Shown one piece after another: positions 35,539-46,644 of a DNA stretch of 64,000 bases. Numbering within the stretch: the first letter of the stretch is position 1; each line of letters starts with the position of its first letter. Both the position numbers and the translations under genes were made by a program. This DNA is from Linanthus parryae. Its lineage: Eukaryota > Streptophyta > Magnoliopsida > Ericales > Polemoniaceae. The DNA lies in contig JALGPY010000009.1 of assembly GCA_023055425.1 (NCBI GenBank), positions 53,568,616 through 53,632,615 of the forward strand. Direction: 5' to 3'. Under the pieces are notes generated by a model. That model did not search any database and was not told the DNA's origin. It worked only from the letters and a program-made list of their open reading frames with translations.

Positions 35539-36360
35539 ATAAGGGTGCTTTCCCCAAGGACTTGAGGAGTCTCAGATCGAAACCATGAGTAACGGAGCTT
35601 GCTGAAGATCGATCCTAGTCCTTCAAATGTCAACAAGAGACTCTTGCCCCTGTTAAAGTTGCCACAATTTCTGTTACTTGAGAAGGCATATCAATAAGAA
35701 TAAATCTTAGGGTTGCTCAAAGATAGAGTGAGTTGTGATTTTCAACTAACTCAGAGACTAAGTGAAGTAAGAGAATCGGTTCAACTTAACTTCAGCATGC
35801 AGGTACTCAATATTGCTTTAGCCCAAGGAAAGTGAGAGAAGATGGCAGGAGTTCAATGAAAAGAAGAGTCCTTGCTACTCTGATAATAAAGAATAATGAA
35901 AAACAAGTAATAAATTGGACTGTAATTTCTCGCACATAGTATTCTCGCACTGTAATTTCATAGTATTCTCGCACTGTAATTTCAAAATTCACCTCTGCAG
36001 CATCAGAAATTCAGCTTGCAAATTGGACTCCTTCTGCTGGAGCTGCAAGAGAGTTTCCACCTGATATCTCTTGTAAGTTCCACAATATAAGAAACAAAAG
36101 AGAAAAAATGATAAGGATACGAGTAAAGACACAACTTATGAACCTCATAATTAAATATAAACTTAGCTGGGAGAGTTTGCTCCACAAGCCGAGACTCTAG
36201 ATTCTCTCTTCTTTCATCTATCTTTTCTTGTGCTCTTCCCGGCTACGTCATATTTTTCTGTTTCTTCATCGTTCTCATTACTTCCTTTATCTTCATCTTC
36301 CTGCACTGAAGCATTAAATTCTTCACCATAAGCAAAAGGAGTCCAACTATGTAAATCAAG
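35539..36360 (-). pseudogene. Acidic/coiled-coil gene family remnant, copy C
   Basis: Three exon-like pieces are read leftward. An acidic exon after tgcag starts at 36,300 (EDEDKGSNENDEETEKYDVA) and stops at 36,214. A piece at 36,081-35,993 (QEISGGNSLAAPAEGVQF, stop, ISDAAE) ends at a gag/gtgaat donor, and is the counterpart of exon 3 of the intact gene (QETTGENSTAAPEKGVQV...DAVE). A third piece lies near 35,540-35,710 (MPSQVTEIVATLTGARVSC). The in-frame TGA and the lost acceptor AG (tattgtg) show it is dead. A better copy lies at 61.0-61.8 kb. Confidence 0.5.
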
Positions 36361-36621
36361 ATTGACAAGACATATATTTAATAAGCAACTGAAAATTCCA
36401 TGTCTACAGGAAATTCCCTATCAAGAAATGAAATTTTAGTTTATCTTTCAGTTATAACAGTTATTGGAAAGCAAAAACAAATTATGCATAGCCCTTTGGC
36501 CTTTCATCTCCGACTATGTAAACCAAGATTGACAAGACATATATTTAATAAGCAACTGAAAAATCCAAGTCTACAGGGCATTCCCTACGAAGAAATGCAA
36601 TTTTAGTTTATCTTTCAGTTA
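36347..36621. repeat. Pair of ~105-bp direct repeats
   Basis: The sequence tatgtaaatcaagattgac ... cttttagtttatctttcagttat occurs at about 36,347-36,452 and again at 36,512-36,621. D has a single copy at 62,835-62,945. No coding signal. Confidence 0.7.
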
Positions 36622-37116
36622 TGTAAACTAATACTTCAGAGAGAACTTGTATATTACCTAGTAACAGTGGGTGACAACGTGACATTATTGGACAAGAAAT
36701 TGTGCTCCTTTATAAACAAACTTCACCACAGTTCCAATGCATTGACACACCATAAAATAAAAAACGCATACAACGATGCATCAAATGAAGCATTCAACGA
36801 TGCATACCATAAAGTATTGCTCATTCTGCAGTGAGACAATCAATGTACTAACACAGAAAAAGTAAAAGTAGAACTGTAAAAGTACATATATGAATTTCAT
36901 TTAAAATTGGGGTTGACAATGATCATATAGTACACAGAAAAGTAGATAATCATAGGCTGGAAAACTATGTATCAAGGACTTACAGTACACCTATAATGCT
37001 ATCAGGACGGCAGCGAGGAGATAAAAACTGACGATGATACTAATTGGATGAACATGTTTAGAACAAGTGTGAACTGTGAACCTTGGATTACTTTCTTCAA
37101 ATACTGAAACAGCTAA
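36622..37116. other. No gene seen (3' flank of the ARASP-like remnant)
   Basis: It aligns with 62,990-63,475 in segment D. It is AT-rich without open frames. Confidence 0.55.
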
Positions 37117-37163
37117 ATGCTGGCACTTTCCCAATGTATACAAACGGCAAAAATGTCGGCGGA

Positions 37164-38300
37164 TTATAGCATTTCCTTAATGAAATCAAGGTTCAAGCTG
37201 TCAACAACATTAAATGTCAGGCCCCGAAATTCTCGCCCCCGAGTAACTCACACCTTTCACAAGATTCTTAGCTCTAATTTTCGCATACTAAACATTTAGT
37301 GATAGCTGAACTATCCGTCCCGTACCATCCGAGCTTTCATCTGAGGACTAACTCCAATTTCAATGTCTTGCCCACTTCTCGCAATCTTGAATGACAAATT
37401 CCTTCTAAGACGGCAATGCAATCCCCATATTCGTCAACTGAATCCCATCAATGGCTAGGATTACATCACCCGAGAGTAACCCGTCTCGTGAACAGAGTTT
37501 CAAAAAACGGCAAACGCGGCGCGGAGCGGCCGTGTTGTAACGGAAGCGGCAGAGAGCGCGACCGTTTTTTCCCGTTACGCGCCATGTGAATTTTATTCAC
37601 ACAAAAAACGGCCGTTTCGCGGGAAAAACGGAAAAAACGGGGAAAACGGCAATTTTGTGTTGGGAAATCGGGAAAAAACGGGAAAAACGGAGAAAAGGTC
37701 CGTGAATGTTTTCTAAAATTCACGCATTCGATGCCCGTTCTCCGTTACAGTCCCACCGATATAGTCCGATCCCGTTACACGCGACCGCGACCGACACGTC
37801 AGCCGCTTCCTTTTTTTAAAACCTTGCTCGTGAAGCAGCAGAAAATGCCCGAACCTCGGGTACAAGAACACCAAGGAAAGCCTCTAGAACAGGCAATCCA
37901 ACAAACACTACATGTGTAAAGACGATCACATAAGCAAATATTATATTGGCAATAACACCAGCTGAAACAACAAGAACCCTATCAAACATTGGTCTATTTT
38001 TTTTTGTAAATTCACATCATCTACAGATATATCACATTCAGGATCATTATCAGGAAACCCCACAAACCCACATAGAGGAAATGCTCTAAAATTGGACGGA
38101 TTTACTTACATGTATGCCCTGAAGAGAAGCTGCCAGAAAATGACCACTTTCATGAACAAAAACTGTAATCGCCTCTGTTGTGGCCAAAACAAAAAGTGGG
38201 TTTTCGCAAGGGAAGTGAGATGTGGGTTTTGGGTCTGAGGCGAAGATCGAAGAAGGGTGTTCCGGAATTTGATAGAATGAGCACGAGATGTGACTAGACA
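37164..38300 (-). pseudogene. ARASP-like M50 zinc metalloprotease pseudogene, copy C
   Basis: ARASP proteins are chloroplast-membrane site-2-type proteases related to bacterial RseP. From 38,300 leftward: a leader, TTEAITVFVHESGHFLAASL with the zinc motif HESGH near 38,150, GFPDNDPECDISVDD, a membrane segment IIFAYVIVFTHVVFVGLPVL, PEVRAFSAASRDGLLSGDVI with AIDG (PDZ start), and the terminal LNLDFIKEML at about 37,166. The order fits the family. Large parts are missing: between the zinc helix and GFPD, within the PDZ domain, and from GLTFNV to the last nine residues. Stops and an inserted element (37,493-37,826) complete the inactivation. The gene may once have been nuclear-encoded and plastid-targeted. 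Confidence 0.85.
37485..37834. mobile_element. 334-bp hAT-type MITE inside the ARASP-like pseudogene
   Basis: The element (37,493-37,826) lies between 8-bp duplications ctcgtgaa (37,485-37,492 and 37,827-37,834). Ends are cagagtttcaaaaaacgg and, on the complement, caaggttttaaaaaaagg. Its interior is unusually CG-rich, with many aacgg/ccgtt and gcggc motifs. Removing it and one duplication restores the uninterrupted codons SAASRDGLL. Confidence 0.88.
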
Positions 38301-38510
38301 GGAAGAAGATGGAGGCTTGCGATCATATGATGTGTTTAATGAGGTTTCTCAGGGATGGTGTGGACTGTCATGGGCTTAGGCTTGAAATTGGAGCCCGATC
38401 AATATATGAATTGGGCTTCGATTATGTAACTTTAGACCAAGTCCGGCCCGGTCCGAGCTCTCTCTTACGTTTATAAATGGATAAAATGCCAACATTTTCT
38501 GTGATGGAAC
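38300..38510. other. Upstream region of the ARASP-like remnant; no further exon recognised
   Basis: It contains a G-rich stretch and cccgatcaatatatgaattggg. It may hold the former promoter or transit-peptide exon, but no sequence supports either. Confidence 0.35.
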
Positions 38511-38740
38511 AGATATTTATTCAAAGGAGGCCGAAACTGCTTAAACAAATTGTTTCATATCTCTTACTACAGCTACCAAAACAGAGACTAGAAGTCTACT
38601 ACAAACTTCTACCTTATGAATTCTTATCCAGTTTTGCTAAACAATGAGCAACCCCATTTGCAGGCATATGAGAGAGGCACTCAGAATTCCACATATTGAG
38701 CGTCTTGTTTAAACCAGCACTTCTGCATTTGAGAAAATGC
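38510..38740 (-). pseudogene. Tail of a LINE RNase H domain
   Basis: The minus strand reads NMWNSECLSHMPANGVAHCLA then KLDKNS and a stop at about 38,610. It resembles the end of the RNase H domain in plant LINEs (...ANxVAHxLAK), followed by a short 3' tail. Confidence 0.5.
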
Positions 38741-39430
38741 AACACGTTTATGCATATTTAAGTATGTATGTATGTACGTACTTAACTATACAAATGTGGG
38801 AAGGTGGCTAAAGAAGAGAAAATATATCTCCTCTAATTAACTAAGTGGGCGATATCTAAGCCTTGTGAAAGAAGGGAGTGATATCTAATGGGCTAGATTA
38901 TGAATGATATGACAAAAATACCCTATAGACTTAAAAAAAAAAAAAAAAAAAAAATAATACAGTCCCACCACCCTCCTCACCCACCACATTCCATCCCCTC
39001 CCCCTCCCCAACAACCTAGATAACTCACTCTCTCAACCCTCCCTCAAACACAGAACATCCAACTCTCTCTCTCTCTGAAGCCCAAGTCCTCCGTTCACGT
39101 GTTTCGTGTAAAGATACGTTTTTAAGATTGAAGATAAAGTTCTCATTCTCATTGTTAGATTTATTAATAGATAGAATGTATACTATTTTCATATAAATAT
39201 TTGCTTTATTGACTTTTGAAGATCAAAAATTCAAAATTTGTACAAAAGACTGAGATCTATGTGTTTCTCGACTCACTGTTGATGTGAACCAACAAACCAG
39301 TAGACCAAAATGGTATCATCCTCTTTGTATGAGCGATCCGGCAATGGAGGAAGATTCGTTGTGCAGTAAATATGACAAACCTGCAAAAAATAAAAACATA
39401 TGACTACCTGAGAGTATTAAGAAGGTGATT
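38741..39430. other. No gene seen; tatg repeats and a poly-A run
   Basis: It holds tatgtatgtatgtacgtac near 38,764, a run of about 23 A at 38,933-38,957, and a CT-rich stretch (39,060-39,080). The string tggtatcatcctc at 39,310 resembles a tRNA-Met primer site, but the flanks do not support an LTR. Confidence 0.45.
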
Positions 39431-40831
39431 TCATATTGTTGAGCATAGTTTGACTTGTTTGGGATTTCAGGCTCAGTTAGGGGCTAAAGAGTATTTTAAT
39501 CAAACTTTAAGGATTTGAGTGTAAATAAACAGAACGATCCAATCTTAAGTAGACAACTATGTGACTTAGGAGACTTATGAGACTTGCCAATTGGGCATAA
39601 CTAAGGGTTTAGGAACAGTCAATGACTGTACTGATAAGATTGATACTTCAAGGGTAAAGTGGTAATTATGGGCTAGTCAGCCAGCATAGCATCCACATGT
39701 GCATTTTACCTCACTATTGAGGAAGTGTATTGATAGTCGTTGTACATTTTTATGTGTAGAGATTGTCGGGATAGAAAATCAGCATCGCTGATCAGGAATA
39801 CTAAGAAAGCTACCAAGTAAGCATGTGAATGCTTAATTTGCAATTGACAAATGCTGATATGAGTATATGAATATGTAGTGCTGAAATCGTTTAATAACTG
39901 AAACTTGTTCATGCATATATAGACACATAAAACATGTGAATATGGATATGATTCATTTAATAACTGAAACTTGTTCATGCATTTAATAACTGAAACTTGT
40001 TCATGCATATATAGACACATAAAACATGTGAATATGGATATGATTCATGCTCATAAAACATATGAAACATGTGAATATGTAGTTCTTAAATCATTTGATT
40101 CATGATTACTCTAGACCATCGTATGGTCATTGTTGTCTTCGGATGTCTGGCTGCGGTCACAGACACTTATGGGACCTGGTCGACGGCTTATTTTAGTCGA
40201 GAGGAGCTATTCCCGACTATAGGTTGCTAGTACTACTCTCTAGACTTATGATCTTGTAGGCGGTGTTCACATTTAAGGTCTAGTCTGTCAGGGATAAGAT
40301 ATGTGTTGAATTTGGATTTGCCTTCTTTGTCGGAAGTGAATCTGGTCTTCACGCACCTTCTAGTAGAGAGATTTGGAAACCTCTGGATAAGGCGAGCCAC
40401 TAATGACTATACATTAACTAATTTTTGGATTATTGGTATAATCATCCTTGTGTTTGGATGCTCGAGTGATGTTTTGGGACACTGTATCTATTCGTGTGGG
40501 GGAAACGATTTCATAATTATACGCATATCTATTTTTTTTATAAATCATATTTTACTTGTTATATTATGACATCGTGATGTCTCTGCCTTCTATAACTTGA
40601 CAAGTGAGTATGCGGGAAATCGGGGAGTAAATGATCCATTAGAAGTTGTCACGTCAGAGTATGCAAACTATAATAGTAATTTTTTTTTCAAACCTCAATT
40701 TCTTTAATTCCTTCTTGTAACAGAACTGTTAGGATCAGACTCCTTGCTGAGCATTTCTGGCGGAGGAAATCTCTGGAGATTCTGGGACATCCAAGTGTAG
40801 TTCTCTAGTACTCTAGGATTGGGGTGTTACA
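39431..40831 (+). mobile_element. Probable Ty3/gypsy-type LTR remnant
   Basis: The stretch has solo-LTR character: a region with ctgcggtcacagacacttatggg and gtcgacggcttattttagtcg near 40,150-40,200, and an end tggggtgttaca at about 40,831. These resemble plant gypsy (Tekay-like) LTRs as I remember them. A clear TG start and target duplication are missing. Alternative: unrelated repeat. Confidence 0.35.
39889..40075. repeat. Short tandem repeat, unit ~65 bp
   Basis: Copies of tttaataactgaaacttg, ttcatgcatatatagacac and ataaaacatgtgaatatgga recur two to three times with partial units. Confidence 0.8.
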
Positions 40832-40861
40832 CTAGAATTTTACTTCCATATGTCGGTAGCC

Positions 40862-41004
40862 TCACTAAAAATCCTTGTAAATTTCCTGGGCATCGAGAAG
40901 AGTAAAAGCTGGTCGTCGCGACTTTTCTAACTTTTCTTCAATTGTGCATTCCTGCTCCATTTTATGTATCTCAAGCCTCTCATAAGCTCCCTTACACCCA
41001 TTTA
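40862..41004 (-). pseudogene. Exon-like fragment, copy 1 (unknown gene)
   Basis: The minus strand encodes GAYERLEIHKMEQECTIEEK then LEKSRRPAFTLLDAQEIYKD, charged and helix-prone, ending in stops. The second copy keeps most of the same residues. I do not recognise the gene. Confidence 0.4.
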
Positions 41005-41621
41005 CATGATATTCATAACACAAAATAAATAGTGTAATTATTACGATTAATGTTGGGAGTGATTCTGATTAATATTGAGAGTGAATACCACAAAATATGC
41101 TTGAAATTAGATGTATCAACTATAACACATGTTCCAATAATTTCATGTATTTGTGAAAATGTGGCATACAAACAATATGGACCTCAGATAGAGTAAGTAG
41201 TAAACAAGTATAAAAATAACTTTAAATTAAAGAGTTATCAATAGTTTTTGGTAAATGCTAACGACACCCTTCAATTTTACATCCTATGTGAATGTTTCTG
41301 ATTGGTGATATGATTATATAAAAATCTTAAAATAAATTAATACCAACAATCATATCTTGACACATATGATGTGAAATTAAACGGTGAAGAAAAGGCGGTG
41401 AAGCATAACGGCCCTCATAGTTTTTAGGTGAGCATTTGACTCATTTTGTATGTAATATAACTATGGTTAGTAATAGTTAGTGACTCTTGACTATTTTGTA
41501 ACTCAGTTTGAGAAATGATTTTTTTAGGAAGTGAAATGAATGTTTGAATTGTTCTGTCATCTCATGTTAGATATTTTTTAAATTTTGATTTCAGAATCAC
41601 TCCAAATTTTGGGTCTGCAGG

Positions 41622-41710
41622 TGATGATTGCTACCTCGGTAATAGCGCGTTTTTGCATGAAGTTCTGGGTTCAAACCCGGCTCTGTGATGTAATTCTAAA
41701 AAAGGAATTG
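41622..41710 (+). repeat. tRNA-like SINE fragment, copy 1
   Basis: It contains gctacctcggtaatagcgc (A-box-like) and gttctgggttcaaacccgg (B-box-like) in tRNA spacing, then gatgtaattc. A cloverleaf is not complete, so this is a SINE-type retroposon or relic and not a tRNA gene. Confidence 0.45.
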
Positions 41711-41850
41711 GAGCGTGACATTTTTGGACCTGGCCCAATATGAAGATGGGGTTATAGAAGGTTTTTCATCCACAACTCAATTTTTGCAAGCACAATCCAA
41801 TTTTGATTTTTGTGCAGCGATGTACTCACACTTAACTCCACCCTTTCCTT

Positions 41851-42397
41851 TAAGGGTAATTTTCACTTACACCCCTCATTTTTGGTGGATCTTCATTCAC
41901 ACCTTTTTTGAAAATTTCACTTACACCCCTTATGACTGCCAAACACTTAGACCCCCTACATGTATTTACTCTGTTTAGTTGGTAGCGTAACTTTCCAAAT
42001 TCATTTTTTTGGACAAAGTTTCCCTTGTAAATGCTATAAAGGTCAATCCACCCTTAATTTTGTAAACCTACCTCCGAGTTATTCATAATTTTTGCTTGTA
42101 GTAGTTGTACCATGTTCAAAAATTCATACGAAATATGTGATAAAATACAAATATTTTGCATGTGTTAAGAATATACATTGGCTTGGGTTAATCTTTGGAG
42201 CCTCTGCAAATGTAAGTTTGTCCGAAAAATTAGTTCGAGAGTTACAATAACAACAAACATAGATAATGCATAGAGGATGGTGTAAATGATAACATGTTTG
42301 ATAGTCATAAGAGGTGTAAGTGAAGTTTTCCAAACTAGAAGGGGTGTAAATGAAGATTGACCAAAACTAAGGGGGTGTAAGTGAATTTTATGCTTCC
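41851..42397. mobile_element. MITE with ~95-bp terminal inverted repeats, copy 1
   Basis: The ends are inverted copies around ttcacttacacccc...tttggtggatcttcattcacacc, and the complement near 42,300-42,397. The form and the acacccc-rich ends resemble Mutator-type MITEs. The target duplication is unclear. Confidence 0.65.
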
Positions 42398-42795
42398 TGT
42401 AACTACCCAATCGCTCTCTCGCCGGGTCATCCCTCTCTCCCTTTTACCCCCACTGAAATCAAAATGAGTAAACGACGGTTTCACCCTCTCAAGTTTGCTG
42501 CAAAGACACATTAACCCCTTCTAGTCTGTAACTTGACAAGTGAGTACGCGGGAAATCGGGGAGTAGATTATCAATTAGAAGTTGTCACGTCAGAGTATGC
42601 AAACTATAATAGTAATTTTTTTTTCCAAACCTCAATTTCTTTAATTCCGTCCCGTAACAGAACCATTAGGATCAGACTCGTTGCTGAGCATGTTCGGCGG
42701 AGGACATTTCCAGAGAGTCTGAGAAATCCAAGTGTAGTTCTCTAGTACTCTAGAATTGTGGTGTTACACTAGAAGTTTACTTCCATACGTCGGTA

Positions 42796-42945
42796 GCCTC
42801 ACTGAAAAAATCGTTTTATATTTCCTCGGCTTCGAGAAGAGTACAAGCTGGTCGTCGTGACTTTTTCAACTTTTCTTCAATTGTGCATTCTTGCTCCATT
42901 TCATGTATCTCAAGCATCTCATAAGCTCCCTTGCACCTATTTACA
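42796..42945 (-). pseudogene. Exon-like fragment, copy 2 (unknown gene)
   Basis: It reads GAYEMLEIHEMEQECTIEEK then LKKSRRPACTLLEAEEI, a stop, and SEATDVWK. Amino-acid conservation with copy 1, despite base differences, suggests coding origin before the duplication. Confidence 0.4.
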
Positions 42946-42997
42946 TGATATTCGTAACACAAAGTAACTAGTGTAATTATTACGATTAATATTGGGA

Positions 42998-43096
42998 ATG
43001 ATTCTTATTAATACTTTTTTTTTGAGAAATTATTTTGTCGTCACCAGGATTCGAACCTAGGACCTCATGCAGGGGCATGCATGATTCTTATTAATA
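42998..43096 (-). mobile_element. 67-bp truncated SINE with 16-bp target duplication
   Basis: The insertion 43,014-43,080 lies between perfect copies of atgattcttattaata (42,998-43,013 and 43,081-43,096). On the minus strand it reads gaggtcctaggttcgaatcc (tRNA B-box) and ends in a run of 9-10 A. Unit 1 of the tandem duplication (about 41,050-41,075) shows the unoccupied site. It is 5'-truncated. Confidence 0.88.
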
Positions 43097-43902
43097 TTGA
43101 GAGTGAATTCTACAAAATATGCTTGAAACTAGATGTATAAACTATGACACATGTTCCAATAATTTCATGTATTTGTGAAAATGTGGCATACAAACAATAT
43201 GGACCGCGGATAAGTAGTAAACAAGTATAAGAATAACTTTAAATTAAAGAGTTATCAATAGTTTTAGGTAAATGTTAACGTCGCCCTTTTTTCTTCACCC
43301 TTCAATTTCACCTCATATGTGGATGTTTCTGATTGGCGATATGATTATAGAAAGATCTTAAAATAAATGGATATCAACAATCATATCTTAACACATATGA
43401 TGTGAAATTAAAGGGTGAAGAAAAAATGGTGAAACTATCAATAGTTTTTGGTAAATGCTAACGTCGCCCTTTTTTCTTCACGCTTCAATTTCACCTCCTA
43501 TGTGGATGTTTCTGATTGGTGATATGATTATAGAAAGATCTTAAAATAAATAGAAATCAACAATCATATCTTGACACATATGATGTGAAATTAAAAAGTA
43601 AAGAAAAAAGGGTGAAGCATAGCGGCTCTCATAGTTTTCAGGTGAGCATTTAACTCATTTTCTATGTAATATAATTATGGTTAGTAATAGTTAGTGACTC
43701 TTTACTATTTTGTAGCTCAGTTCGGGAAATGATTTTTTTTAGGAAAGTTAAATGAATGTTTGAATTGTTCTGTCATTTCATGTTTGATATTTTTTTTTAA
43801 AATTTTGATTTCAGAATCACCCCAAATTTTGGTTATTCTGTCATCTCATGTTTGATATTTTTTTTTAAATTTTGATTTCAGAATCACCCCAAATTTTGGG
43901 TC

Positions 43903-43990
43903 TGTGGCAGATGATTGCTACCTCGGTAATAGAGCGTTTTTGCATGAAGTTCTGGGTTCAAAGCCGGCTCAATGATGTAATTCTAAAAAA
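43903..43990 (+). repeat. tRNA-like SINE fragment, copy 2
   Basis: This is the duplicate of 41,622-41,710, with the B-box-like gttctgggttcaaagccgg. It arose by the tandem duplication. Confidence 0.45.
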
Positions 43991-44138
43991 GGAATTGGAG
44001 CGTGACGTTTTTGGACCTGGCCCAATATGAAGATGGGGTTATAGAAGGTTTTTGATCCACAATTTAATTTTTGCAAGCACAATCAAATTTTAATTTTTGA
44101 GCAGCGATGTACTCACACTTAACTCCACCCTTTCCTTT

Positions 44139-44696
44139 AAGGGTAATTTTCACTTACATCCCTCATTTTTGGTGGATCTTCATTCACTCCCCTTTTGAAA
44201 ATTTCACTTACACTCCTTATGACTGCCAATTATTGTTGTCACTTACACCCCTACATGTATTTACTATTTTTAGTTGGTAGCGTAACTTTCCAAATTCTTC
44301 TTTTTGGACAAATTTTCCCTGGCCAATGCAATAAAGGTCAAATCCCCCCTTAATTTTGTAAATCTACGTCGAGTTATTCATATTTTTTGCTTCTAGTAGC
44401 CATTCCATGTTCAAAAATTCATATGAAATATGTGATAGAATATAAATATTTTGCATGTGTTAAGAATATACATTGGGCTGGGTTAATATTTGGAGCCTCT
44501 GCAAAGGTAAGTTTGTCCGAAAAAATAATTTTGAGAGATACAATAACAACCAGCATAGAGAACGCATAGAGGAGGGTGTAAGTGATAACATGTTTGATAG
44601 TCATAAGAGGTGTAAGTGAAGTTTTCCAAACTAGAATTGGTGTAAATGAAGATTGACCAAAACTAAGGGGGTGTAAGTGAAGTTTACGCTTCCCTT
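44139..44696. mobile_element. MITE with ~95-bp terminal inverted repeats, copy 2
   Basis: Duplicate of 41,851-42,397. The outer bases aaggg...cccttaa are themselves inverted, which makes the target duplication hard to define. Confidence 0.65.
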
Positions 44697-45307
44697 AACT
44701 ACCCAATCGCTCTCTCCCCGGGTCATCCCTCTCTCCGTTTTACCCCCACTGAAATCAAAATGAGTAAACGACGGTTTCACCCTCTCAAGTTTGCTGCAAA
44801 GACACATTAACCCCTTCTAGTTTGGGAAATGACAATTTCGCTCCTTCAGTGCACCGGTTTTCAGGATTACTACACTCTCCAATTCTGGTGGGTGTCCGTC
44901 CTTATTACTAGTAGTAGTTTTTGGAACAAATTTTGTATCTTATTAGAGTATAGAATGACAGTGTCGTATCCTGTAATTTGACACACTGAAAGAATGAAGG
45001 TGTGTTTTCCCAAATTGGAACAAGTGTAGATTATGCAAATCGATATTTTATACAAAATATAAAGGTGTTCTTAAAAAAATTAACTCCAAAAGCACATGCA
45101 TACTGAGAGGCAAAACACAAAACATGCAAAAATCTCGTGGTCGCTGGACCAGACCCTTGGTCGTATGACCCGGTCCTCCAGTCGCACGACCACCAGAGAC
45201 CCTGCTACTGCTAGTTTATTATTCCTTCCTTGCTTGGTTGCTTTGCCTGATTTGCTAATCGTGGATTCGAGTTATTTCAACAAATTTCCACCTTAACTCG
45301 CATCGAC

Positions 45308-45677
45308 CTAGCAACCTGAATCCTCGTCGAGTCTTTTGCTTTGATTGAAGGCACTCCTAAGAAAAGAATTTTTAGCCAACATGTGCACCACCTGGTTTGC
45401 CGTTCGCCGACACCAGCATGAGTTTACGACATTTGCCTCATTCATTAATCTTCTGCAATCCTCCATAACTAAACTAAGAGCCGGTCGATTCTCCAACTGC
45501 AAAACGTCCCGCCGTATTTCCGTCACAATACCGACCGCATCGCTTTCCAACTGGAGATGTAGCTGCAGCTTCCTCGCCAAATTTAGACCTTCCCACATCG
45601 CTAGCACTTCAGCAACCTTAACCGACGCCGGACCAAATTTTCCCTCGCCCGGAAGGAATTGGTATAAATTCTTCTAA
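45308..45677 (-). pseudogene. LINE RNase H-like domain (copy B), frame still open
   Basis: Over 100 codons are open: GEGKFGPASVKVAEVLAMWE, LQLHLQLESDAVGIVTEI, LENRPALSLVMEDCRRLM and WCRRTANQVVHMLAKNSF. The ESD and the end motif ANQVVHMLAK fit the RNase H-like domain at the end of plant LINEs or of RNase H-like genes. It is the continuation of the linker at 45,780-46,254. Confidence 0.7.
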
Positions 45678-45779
45678 TCTTGTGAATCAGCTTCTTCGAC
45701 AGGTCCATTCCCCCACATCCGCATTACCACGCGTGACCACCAATGGAGGAACCTGAACAATGATTTGTCGAATTATTTT

Positions 45780-46260
45780 CCGCCTTCCTTACCTCTTCGG
45801 CACAGTTTCCCGAACGTACCGAGTACACTCACCATTCGTCAAAAAACCATGCCCAGCAATCTGCTTGTGGCCACCTGGTAGAGGGAGAGCTAAAATCGTC
45901 TCTGAGCCCACCCATTAAAACACTTCTTTCACTTTCTGCTGGTTCCAAACCATACCATTGCGATCGATCAGAACGCTAACTTTCAACCTCAATTGATTTG
46001 GATTAGAAGTAGCGAACTTAAATCCGAAAAGACTAGGCATCCACCTTCCTTTGAAACTATCGATTTAAGTACGTCGCATACTCTTCGGTATGGATTATAC
46101 CCACGGGAAGCATCCATAAAGAGATTTTTTTTACAGGAAGAATACTAAAACCTCTACCACTGAGGTAGCACCCATTTGCAGTATTGCTACTTCTGATCAA
46201 TCTAAATCTGAGACATGAATTGTTTCCCCATGGAGTACCCAATTCCAACAACAAAAGAGA
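45780..46260 (-). pseudogene. LINE RT-linker remnant (copy B)
   Basis: It reads GRGFSILPVKKISLWM, MVWNQQKVKEVF and LALPLPGGHKQIAGHG ... TNGECTRYVRET in broken frames, as in copy A. The sequence 46,271-46,316 beyond it is a poly-T tract with few interruptions. Confidence 0.6.
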
Positions 46261-46270
46261 CCAACTTCAC

Positions 46271-46316
46271 TTCACCAGTTTTTTTTTTTTATTTTTTTAT
46301 TTTTATTTTTTTTTTG
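46271..46316. repeat. Poly-T tract
   Basis: About 45 bases, almost all T with single A interruptions, downstream of the gene end. It is probably the A tail of a decayed retroposon on the minus strand. Confidence 0.7.
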
Positions 46317-46644
46317 TTTTTTCAAGACCTGGAGTTTGATGATAAATACGCGTTTTAATATCAGACACTGTATAAAAAAAAGAAAGGGAATAACAGTTCT
46401 TCGTCAACAGACGAAACCATCCATAGAATTTTTATCAAAATAAGCGTTCAAAACAAATCCAGGGTAGAAACCAAATCCCAAGAACAAATTACCATCTCAG
46501 ATACAAAAGACAGAACTGCAATTAACAGATCTAAGCTTCATGAATGGAAAACAAAACAAAAGCAAAGCATAATCTAAAACATCAGCAGAACGAATCACCA
46601 GCCACCAAGTCATGGACATGAAGCAAAGCTTTGTGCAGCAATAA

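Larger units (their letters stand above)
40588..44821. repeat. Tandem duplication (40,588-42,529 and 42,530-44,821)
   Basis: Both units begin with taacttgacaagtgagta, then ggagtagat/ggagtaaat, the LTR end, an exon-like fragment, a tRNA-like SINE fragment and a MITE, and end near ccccttctagt. The second is about 350 bp longer because of a SINE insertion (43,014-43,080) and extra internal duplications at 43,270-43,520 and 43,760-43,880. Confidence 0.85.

Noticed and set aside
39299..39330. Primer-binding site tggtatcatcctc
   Set aside because: It diverges from tggtatcagagc after eight bases, and no LTR end or gag flanks it.
41622..41710. Possible tRNA gene
   Set aside because: A- and B-box-like strings exist, but paired acceptor and anticodon stems do not; a SINE relic fits better.
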